64,000 nt of DNA from Imbricaverruca yamaguchii (lineage: Eukaryota; Arthropoda; Thecostraca; Neoverrucidae). The notes beneath the pieces were generated by a model that had not been told where the DNA came from, ran no database searches, and was given only the letters and a program-made list of their open reading frames with translations. The DNA is taken from contig JAOTOL010001633.1 in assembly GCA_034440575.1 (NCBI GenBank), positions 2,896,501-2,960,500 on the forward strand. The letters run 5' to 3'. This document shows positions 24,435 through 32,265 of the stretch, one piece after another. A program made the position numbers and the translations under genes. Every line of letters begins with the position of its first letter. The first letter of the stretch is position 1.

Positions 24435-24594
24435 ACATTTGTTCCATAATGATCTTAATGGCTGTGCTCATCGATCACTGTCATCAAACCTGTGTAGCCC
24501 TGTTCCCCTCGGGGAAAGACAGACGTGACATTGTCACGTCGGACATGTCACAACAGCAGCGTATTCTCGGCCACAGGGTGTACGGCACAACCCC

Positions 24595-24870
24595 CACCTC
24601 TCACCGCCAGATGTCGTGTGCTGGGCCGCATAGGGACCGGCACAATCCCCCACCTCTCCCCCGCCAGATGTCCACCTCTCCCCGCCAGATGTCCACCTCT
24701 CCCCGCCAGATGTCCACCTCTCCCCGCCAGATGTCCACCTCTCCCCGCCAGATGTCCACCTCTCCCCGCCAGATGTCCACCTCTCCCTCGCCAAATGTCC
24801 ACCTTTGGCCGCCAGATCTCCACCTCTCCACGCCAGATCTCCACCTCTCCCCGCCAGATGTCGACGCCGG
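24595..24870 (+). repeat. 21 bp minisatellite
   Basis: About ten units of CGCCAGATGTCCACCTCTCCC, nearly perfect from 24651 to about 24790, then variants with AAATGTCC and AGATCTCC. The unit is seven codons long, so all frames on both strands stay open with seven-residue periods (RQMSTSP on plus, GGERWTS on minus). There is no sign that it is translated. Confidence 0.95.
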
Positions 24871-25290
24871 CCGGCCTGTCATGGGCCATACAACGGTCGT
24901 ACGCAAAGACGCATCAGTGATGACACCTGGGTCTCAGAAGGTTGGCTCATGGTACACGACGTCTTATGCCGTCCCTGTCATTGTCGCCACTACAAATCAG
25001 GGTGATAACACAGCATAGCACGTCTTCAAGCGGGCTAATCATCACGATCCGTGAGGACGATGCTGGATGCCGTCAAAGTTGGCAACTTTAAGTCGGCCTG
25101 AGACAAGCTGCAGGTATTTCGCTGGCAAAACAGTTGATAACATAGCCTGTGTGTGGTTTGCAGACGGAGAAGTGCAGAACATCCATAGGTCCACGTTCCA
25201 CATCGCATGTGCTTTTGCTTAATACCAACGACATTTCATCCGAAGGGTGAAAGTGGCAGCTAAATTCCTCAACGTCGGTCCGACGGCAGA

Positions 25291-25675
25291 AGAGGCACCG
25301 TCTCACCTGTGCCAGACGGAGGCATCACCAGCTAGTCAGGAGAAGCACCGCCTCACCTGTGCCAGACGGAGGCATCACCAGCTAGTCAGGAGAAGCACCG
25401 CCTCACCTGTGCCAGACGGAGGCATCACCAGCTAGTCAGGAGAAGCACCGCCTCACCTGTGCCAGACGGAGGCATCACCAGCTAGTCAGGAGAAGCACCA
25501 CCTCACCTGTGCCAGACGGAGGCATCACCAGCTAGTCAGGAGAAGCACCACCTCACCTGTGCCAGACGGAGGCATCACCAGCTAGTCAGGAGAAGCACCG
25601 TCTCACCTGTGCCAGACGGAGGCATCACCAGCTAGTCAGGAGAAGCACCGTCTCACCTGTGCCAGACGGAGGCAA
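25291..25675 (+). repeat. 50 bp minisatellite, ~7.7 units
   Basis: Unit starts GGCATCACCA occur at 25321, 25371, 25421, 25471, 25521, 25571 and 25621, exactly 50 bp apart. Differences between units are almost only CACCGCC, CACCACC and CACCGTC variants. The array ends abruptly at GGAGGCAATTCACC, right before the TTAA-ended repeat. Confidence 0.97.
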
Positions 25676-25694
25676 TTCACCATTTTTTCTTTCT

Positions 25695-25887
25695 ATTTTG
25701 ACCTCATTTGACATTGAAGATGTTGACCTAAGCTCATGCACTTTGCGCAGAATATAGATCACTATCGTGTCCATCGACTCTGTGAATTTCGTTTATCTAG
25801 CCTTAACGGGAGCCGAGATCTTACGGGGGCTGAATCCGCCCTCTCCAGTGCGCGTAATTTTCAAGGACCCTCCAGGGCGCGTGTTAA
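25695..25887 (-). repeat. short TTAA-ended repeat, second copy
   Basis: Same body as 21755-21952 and the same end CCTCCAGGGCGCGTGTTAA with TTAA at 25884-25887. Its other end abuts the 50 bp minisatellite. Confidence 0.8.
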
Positions 25888-26650
25888 GGAAGTGCTCAAC
25901 CATGGAACTTGAAGCACCCTTACAGACCTTCTGGATACCTATGGTCGTCCCTGGCCGCAGCAGCTCACTCCATTCCACAATCATCAAGATGTCTCCAATC
26001 ATTTAATATTTATCCGCCCGCGGATATACCTATGTGCCCTTATGCGGGCACGTCTTGTACAAGGCCATCAAATCACCTGCTTAAATATTTAGATAAGTGG
26101 TCTGCGTGGTCTGCGTATCCGCTTGAGCAGGCACTTGTTATCTGACTAAACGCAGCTTATTGCAGACTCAAGCGGTCGAGCTCTGACGTCAAAAGAACGA
26201 AAAAAAACACTTCAAGATGTCCATCAATCCGGCTTTAGTCCGATGATAATACATACATATTATTATATATGCATAGATATTGAAACAGTTCCAGTCTATC
26301 ACATCTCAATGCCGTCATCTGGATAAGATCCTGTCCATGGGTGGATCAAGAAGAACCGGTGGGCGGGTGGCTGAGGGGGAGGGGGGGGGGCTGGGGAAAT
26401 GAAGAATGATCCGATGTTTGAAAACAAAATATCCTCGGATTTGAACAGCTGGCATTGGTCTTGTCTACTATAGGCAATATTTATGTCATCAAATGATGTT
26501 AGCTGTCGATAATGTGCAAATGTAGTGCAGAATGTCAGCAAAATCCTTTTAGAAGAGCCTTCGCCGCTATGCTTCCCCCTCCCCGCCCCACGTAGAGCAG
26601 CCCATGATCCTGCGATTGTCTTGTTTGCCAGCGAGCAACAGCTAACGTTT
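25888..26650. other. no gene; small features only
   Basis: The only structure noted is a polypurine G-rich run at about 26358-26392 (GGGGGAGGGGGGGGGGC). Confidence 0.35.
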
Positions 26651-26654
26651 GAAT

Positions 26655-26865
26655 GAGGTTGGATTTGGATTGGATTGTGGTTTTACGACGCATTCAGGAA
26701 CTAAGGCCATATGGCGTCGCCTGTCTCTCACTCTGGCAGGAAGGGCGGGCATCGCGGGGAATCGAACCCTGTACATCTTGCGTGCCAGACGTTCAGCTCG
26801 AACGGGCTTGGATAAGTGCATGGGCTTCGTGGGTGCGGTGCACATCATGTCGACGCTATAAAGGG
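26655..26865 (-). mobile_element. tRNA-derived SINE, minus strand
   Basis: The minus strand reads a tRNA-like head with a perfect box B-type GGGTTCGATTCCCCGCG, then GATGCCCGCCCTTCCTGCCA, GAGTGAGAGACAGGCGACGC and the tail GCGTCGTAAAACCACAATCC with repeated ATCCA units. The body matches the SINE at 14500 and the tail block matches those at 9346 and 28826. It is the best preserved promoter of the four copies. Target duplications were not resolved. Confidence 0.8.
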
Positions 26866-28437
26866 TTGCACTGATGTCACAGAAATGATGCATGCAGTAC
26901 GTGATCAGTATTGCCAACATGGCCAGGGTAGCCCCTGTTGCCCAATTATTATAAAACGCTAACTCATTTGCTGTAAGGAGACACTAATAGTAAAATGTTC
27001 CCCGCTCGGGATCATTCCTGATAAACTGTGATTTTTCTCAAGATGAAAATTTGACGGCATGTTGGGCATTACAATTTCGAAGGACGGTTGTCCAGTTATC
27101 CCGCTAGCTGCAAAGTTACGACGCGGTGGAGAGGGAGAGTTGCGTCCTCTCTCAGTCAATGTCGGGTTAGACTGAGCAGAACAGCTTTGGCTGTGCGACT
27201 TTCCGATCATGTCCTACGCATATATATATGCTTATCTTATCTAGGCATTGCTTTTCGGCACGCGTTCCCCTACCCCCGGGTGGAGACTGACACCGCCCGG
27301 GATATCGGAGGAGCTCAGAATAAACTCCAACGGTATCAGTCCTACGTGCAACGTTAAACGCGTGCTTGTGCTATCCAAGCATTCAGATCGCAGTCCTGCA
27401 TAGTATCTTTCCTGAGTGGCAAAGGCAGTGGCTTTGATGCGATTCCCGCCATTATGCTAGCGGCTGTGAATTCATGTGACGGGCGGACGCATGCAGCGTG
27501 AATTCGCGCTCAATTTCTTTGTGATAGGGTGCGATTCTCGCGAGGCCAGCACCACGTGAGGTGCATAGCTATCTGCCAGCGAGAATTATTGGCCATCATG
27601 CGACGACAGTTGGTGGTAGTTTGCCTCGGCGGGCCAAATGGTATTGCGGTTCGGAGGACGGGGGGTGGGGGTGCAAGTCCGCTCGTGTTGCGTGGCCCAG
27701 ACTTCGGAAATGTGTGCCATTGGCCCAGTCGTCGGGAATGTGTGCCATCGGCCCAGCTGTCGGGAACGTGTGCCATTGGTCGGTGCGAAATTGGCACGCC
27801 AAACGCGTCCGCCTCCTGCCGGTGATGTGTCTAACCAACACCTGCTAATCAATACATCCTTATTTCCAATGCTTCTTCGCGCTTGGGCTATATCAACAGG
27901 CATTGGGTACACGAGGGAAATGATCACACTTAGAGGGAGATAAAAAAACACTGATCCCATAGGCTTTGCTCATTGGATGAATTCGATTAAAAGTGGCCGG
28001 CACGGCCCGTGTCATTTCTTCTCTTCACCGTACTATGATGATGCAATACTATACTATAATGGCGCGTTGCCGGACCGTAAGCTGTTCATCCTATATGCAG
28101 AAGGGCAATCCATAGTTTCTTCACATGCCAATTCACACCCAATAATTTAGCAGTCCACTTGCACGCCAGATGCACTGCTTCTCTATGATGTGCTGCACGT
28201 ACGCTCCGCTGAACTTTCCGGGTGTGATCCCGCCGAGAAGGCCGGGGAAACTTGGCCGGCTTTGATCGCTCCCAGAGCTCGCGTAACTGGCCGACGAGCC
28301 CGCAGCCTTTTGAATTAACTAGCGCATTTGCACACATCGTCTGGAATATTGTCTGGCGAGGAGGCCCAGAGCGGCCAGCGGCGCGCGCCGCGAGTTGCTG
28401 TGTCCCGCCGCGACTGTGTCGGTCTGCCAGCACCCGA
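26866..28437. other. no gene; short 28 bp tandem repeat at 27705-27783
   Basis: Three units of 28 bp (CGG(G/A)AATGTGTGCCATTGGC and onward) at 27705, 27733 and 27761. They keep several overlapping frames open on both strands between about 27510 and 27960, none of which resembles a known protein. The rest has no recognised feature. Confidence 0.5.
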
Positions 28438-28590
28438 CCAGCAGTGACCAGCACAGCAGTGACCTGAGCAACAGTGACCAGCAACCAGCAGTGACCCGAC
28501 CAGCAGTGACCCGACCAGCAGTGACCCGACCAGCAGTGACCCGACCAGCAGTGACCCGACCAGCAGTGACCCGACCAGCAGTGACCAGCG
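28438..28590 (+). repeat. 15 bp minisatellite
   Basis: Seven near-perfect units CAGCAGTGACCCGAC from 28486 to about 28588, preceded by looser CAGTGACC-containing units. Five codons per unit leaves every frame open (VTRPA, SGHCW and so on). The sequence right after (CAGCGCCGCTGTGCGGAGCC) is related to 38496-38520. Confidence 0.95.
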
Positions 28591-28689
28591 CCGCTGTGCG
28601 GAGCCGCCCGTCCCACAGCGCTGCACGATGTGCGTGCAGTGCGTGCAGCTCACCACCAAATAATGTATTTTCCAAGGCTCGCCTCGTAC

Positions 28690-29665
28690 GTTAGGCGTCA
28701 TGAGCAGACATAATACCGTTGGCGGCATTGTGCCCGCCCTGGCTGTGGGTTTGTGAAGAAACACCAGCAGAGTGGGCTTTCCCTGATAAATGTTGTATTC
28801 TTATGTTATATTCTGGTTTCTAGAGTCGGTTGGTCGTGTATTGGTTTTACGACACACCGACCGTTGAGTCATGTAGCGTCGCCAACCTCTCACGCCGATT
28901 GGTCGCGGGCGAAGAGTAGCGACAGGTGAGACTGGAACCCACAACCTTTCGATTGTTAGACGAGCAACTTACTCCTATGGTACTCGTCTCCTGGTTTCTA
29001 GAGTAGGTGCAGGCAATTTCCAATAGTCATATTTGAACAACATTGAAACAAGCTCTCTTATGGTATGTAGTTCGCTTTATTACCAAATACTTTCACGCTG
29101 TCACTTTGCCCTTTCAGTGAATTGGGGGCACTTGACCACTCAAAATCCTATGATAAAGACGCACCATGCATTTTTTGTGTAATGTACTAACAATTTCCAA
29201 TGTTCTTACCTAAACGTAAATCGAACGTGCTATATTTTTATGTCATCTTGAATAACTTCTATGAAGTTTTAACACTGTCACTTTTGCACTCAACCCCATA
29301 ATTTGTGTGAAGATTATGACATTGTGTCCCTTTAAATTGCATATCAGTTATTCTATATGACCGAATACATTTTCAATGGTCTCAAATAATCCGCCATAAT
29401 ATCAACTGCCTTCTGATATCATACTAGACTACATTTATATATTTAACGCCGTCATTTTCTACATTTTGACATGAAGCTGTTCTGCATTATTGAGGTTCTG
29501 GCATGACTCGATGCACATCACGCGCCGATGGTTGCTGGCCAGAGGCTCAGTAGGGTCGCCCAGCGGTGGCACGATGAGGAGTAAAGTTCCACCCTTCAAA
29601 AATACTGAACAACATCGGCTCTGACATGCCAAAATTGTGCAGGACAAATTCACGGTTGTAGATGC
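28690..29665 (-). repeat. ~1 kb repeat, inverted copy 2 (split by a SINE)
   Basis: On the minus strand it follows 22270-23395 in order: GCCAGAACCTCAATAATGC, degenerate ~178 bp units, CCAGAATATAACAT, and finally the TGACGCC terminus at 28700. A SINE (28826-28990) interrupts it at CTGGTTTCTAGAG, a site present once in copy 1 at about 23280-23292. It has fewer internal units than copy 1. Confidence 0.85.
28826..28990 (-). mobile_element. tRNA-derived SINE with 13 bp target duplication
   Basis: Flanked by CTGGTTTCTAGAG at 28813-28825 and 28991-29003. The minus strand starts with a tRNA-like head (GAGACGAGTACCATAGGAG, box B-like GTGGGTTCCAGTCTCACC), followed by CGACCAATCGGCGTGAGAGG, TTGGCGACGCTACATG and the tail GTGTCGTAAAACCAATACAC. 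The uninterrupted target exists in the related repeat at about 23280-23292, which proves insertion. Confidence 0.9.
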
Positions 29666-31320
29666 ATTCCCTCCATCCAGCGCCCTTTCTGCGTTCGCTA
29701 GTGTAATGTTCTTAAACAGTATCGAGAGAACCTGTCAGCCTCAATTCAAATGGCGGCGGAACTCATGCCAGGCGCATCGCCTATCGTTTCAAGTATCAAA
29801 ATCCGCCTATAACTTTGGCGTTGGGCCCCATTAACATTCAAGGCATGATCTCGCGCACCGCCATATTATGCATGGTGGGCGGTCGGAGACGGGCCAAGGG
29901 CCTCAGACGTCGCTGTCTGCGTCCTGCGGTCTATGGTGGAGATTAGTTCCAGAAAACAATGCGCAAAGTAACAATATGCGCAAGATGTCACTGTAAGTGT
30001 CAATGAAAATGACGTCTGAAGGCAAGCTAACTTTCATAAATGTACTTTGCATCATATTTTATGGAAACAGAGTTTCATAAATTGTAACTATATTATTCGC
30101 GCACACAATAGTGAGCATCCGGACGCGCTTGTCGTGGGCACATATCTTCAAGGTTATTGAATGGCATCAGGAACATACCTGTTTTCTTTCCTTACTGGAG
30201 ACCCCTCCCCCACCCCCGATGTCCGCATCAACATTGCGTCTGAGGGCTCACGAAAAGCCGCCGGCGAAGAAGAAAAAAACGTTCGGGCAATAGCAAATGC
30301 GTCCGAATGGAACGAGGTACTCAAACACGATCGATGTTGGAAATGAAGATGAGGCCAGTGAAGAAAGTGATGCAAAATTTGATTGCTTAGCCAGTTGAAC
30401 AGAGGAATTGTTCGCCAAAAATTTAGGACATTTTTCCAAACATACATTTGCCATATACCCTGTAGAAAAAGATTAACACCCTTATGGTGCTATTTCAGAT
30501 GTAAAATTCCAGCACAACTTGAATGTGCTATAAAGGTGCTTGAATTAAACGCGTTTCTGGAGTTGAGATCGCATCGCAAAATTCCAACTTCTAAATCTAA
30601 GTGTGGTGCTTATGACTAGCACCTCTTCATTGGGCTATATTTAATAACAGAGTCCTTGAAATAAGCACCCATGGGGTGCGTGCGCTTTAGCACCCACAGT
30701 GTGCTAGCTTTTGCTCACGTCAAAAACTAGCATCTCCTGGGTACGGTTCGCCTATGCTGCTAGCAAGTATTTAGAACCAATTGGGTGTTTGAACCCAAAT
30801 TGGTCCTCTTGATAGTAACGCACGGGTGCTGCTGGCCTACTGTTGTTATGTGGACGGGCGACTGATTTTGCTACATATTAGCTTCCAGTGACGATATTGA
30901 ATATACAGATATAAAAACCTAACCTGATGTACCCCAACCAAATTGTTCGCTTGATGAAGGAAAAGTGTTCAAAATGTATATCACGAATACCTTTAATGAC
31001 GATAATACCATATATACCAACCAAACCTAACCCAAACAATTTCTTCATTCGGAATACAAGCTCCACATTTATCACGGTTCAATCTCACATGGCAAAGTGC
31101 CAGTCATGAACAAATGGTGATGAAAAGAGCAGATCACATGTCTCCATGGCTACATAATTATGAATAAACCAATGAAATCCACAATAATATCATAAAATCA
31201 TAACGTGTTAAAACATAAACAGAGCCAAAGTGGCCCATCTAGGTTAAGCCTATAAAGTGATCTGGTAGCAACAATTGGTGGTGATAATTCAGGATCTTTA
31301 GCTTTCTTTCAGATAATGAA
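29666..31320. other. no recognised gene
   Basis: GC-richer to about 29950, then AT-rich. CACCCATGGGGTGCG at about 30667 and nearby CACCCA/TGCTAGC repeats form small imperfect hairpins. Frames are short and unsupported. Confidence 0.35.
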
Positions 31321-31324
31321 TTAT

Positions 31325-31520
31325 GAACATGGTCTGGGGAGGGGATATCTTGGGGAAATGTCTGAATTTAACAGAAATGATGCAATTAGAGGTCATCAAT
31401 TCAAAATTAAAGTTATCCATAGCAGAACCAGGTTAAGACAGTCTTTCTTCACCAAAAGGGTAGTAGAACGCTGAAACCAGCTGCCAGAAACCATTGTAAG
31501 TAGCGGCACATTGAACGTGC
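31325..31520 (+). pseudogene. fragment of the CR1-like LINE ORF2 C terminus
   Basis: CATGGTCTGGGGAGGGGATA, CTTGGGGAAATGTCTGAATT and AGGTTAAGACAGTCTTTCTT follow the sequence of 34880-35075 of the main element. Here the end of ORF2 lies upstream of an ORF1 piece, so parts of two element copies are joined. The joint is the perfect hairpin at 31496-31530. Confidence 0.85.
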
Positions 31521-31530
31521 CGCTACTTAC
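31496..31530. repeat. perfect 14 bp hairpin at a LINE-LINE junction
   Basis: GTAAGTAGCGGCAC at 31496-31509, a 7 base loop, and its exact reverse complement at 31517-31530. The left half derives from LINE sequence (family AGTAGCAGCACATTGAAC at about 35053); the right half begins the ORF1-side sequence. Confidence 0.95.
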
Positions 31531-31539
31531 AGGAGTGAG

Positions 31540-31829
31540 GAGCTTCTGCCGGAGTACAGGCCCTTCTGGCCACCCTGAAGGGTACCAATAGAGTCATTGT
31601 AACAGCAATTTTGCCTAGGGCTAGAGCCTCCTCTGAGTGGAGCTCTAGGGCACTGGCAGCTAACGCCAGTGTAGGAAGGCTCTGCCATGAGCTAGGTTTT
31701 ACATTTGTAGACGAGTGGAGCAGGTTTTATGCATCGTGGGACCTCTATCAGAGGGATGGCCTGCACTTCTCTGAGAAGGGGGTCCATGTGTTAGGAAAAG
31801 TGAACGAGCATGTCCTTCAGGGAAACTAG
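31540..31829 (+). pseudogene. CR1-like LINE ORF1 C-terminal esterase (SGNH-type) end
   Basis: ORF1 proteins of CR1-like LINEs often carry an SGNH/GDSL-type esterase domain. The frame ending at 31829 reads LLATLKGTNRVIVTAILPRA, then a helix-rich middle, then SWDLYQRDGLHFSEKGVHVL. The DGLHxSxKG block carries the Asp and His of the catalytic triad. The N-terminal part, including the GDS serine block, is missing, so it cannot be active. No true start codon remains. The LINE ORF2 follows after about 440 bp, which fits the normal gene order. Confidence 0.7.
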
Positions 31830-31980
31830 GAAATGGGGTGGGGAGGGATGAAATTGCATTGCCAACTCAGAAATACTCCAATAGTGTCAGCCAAGGCAAT
31901 AGAACCTCAAAGTCTGCAAATAGGGACAACAGCAGTTCAAGGGGACAGAGTGATAGTTCATCTAGTGATAAAAGAACTCT

Positions 31981-32228
31981 TTGCGTGAGACGAAATGTAC
32001 GACCCTCAATATACCAGGAGGTGCAGAGTTTACATCAAAAGTAGCGTTAGGGATTGTGCTATATTACTCAACGTTTCGGCCAGGGGTCATCGTCAGGAGT
32101 GACGATGGCCTCCTGACGATGGCCCCTGGACGAAACGTTGAGTAATATAGCACAATCCCTAACGCTACTTTTGATGCAAACTCAGCACCTCCTGGTATAT
32201 TGAGGGTCGTACATTTCGTCTCACGCAA
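31981..32228. repeat. 248 bp near-perfect palindrome with hammerhead-like cores
   Basis: Two 119 bp arms (31981-32099 and 32110-32228) pair with about four mismatches around a 10 bp centre. Each arm, read outward from the centre, has CTGACGA, then a short C/G hairpin with one mismatch, then GAAACGTTGAGTA. The order CUGANGA, stem II, GAAAC, GUH is that of hammerhead ribozyme cores reported from Penelope-like elements. It separates the ORF1 end from ORF2 of the LINE. Stem I partners cannot be assigned in this folded-back arrangement, so activity is not claimed. Confidence 0.9.
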
Positions 32229-32265
32229 TGTCTAAAACCCAGGAGCACCTAAGAGCCATTCTTCG

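Noticed and set aside
24428..25018. 196-codon plus-strand frame with RQMSTSP repeats and its minus-strand partners
   Set aside because: Produced by the 21 bp minisatellite; the flanking residues match nothing.
24640..25675. CRISPR-like regular repeats
   Set aside because: The units are contiguous with no unique spacers, and the genome context is eukaryotic.
28086..28764. Minus-strand frames with GHCWS and VGSLL repeats
   Set aside because: Caused by the 15 bp minisatellite.
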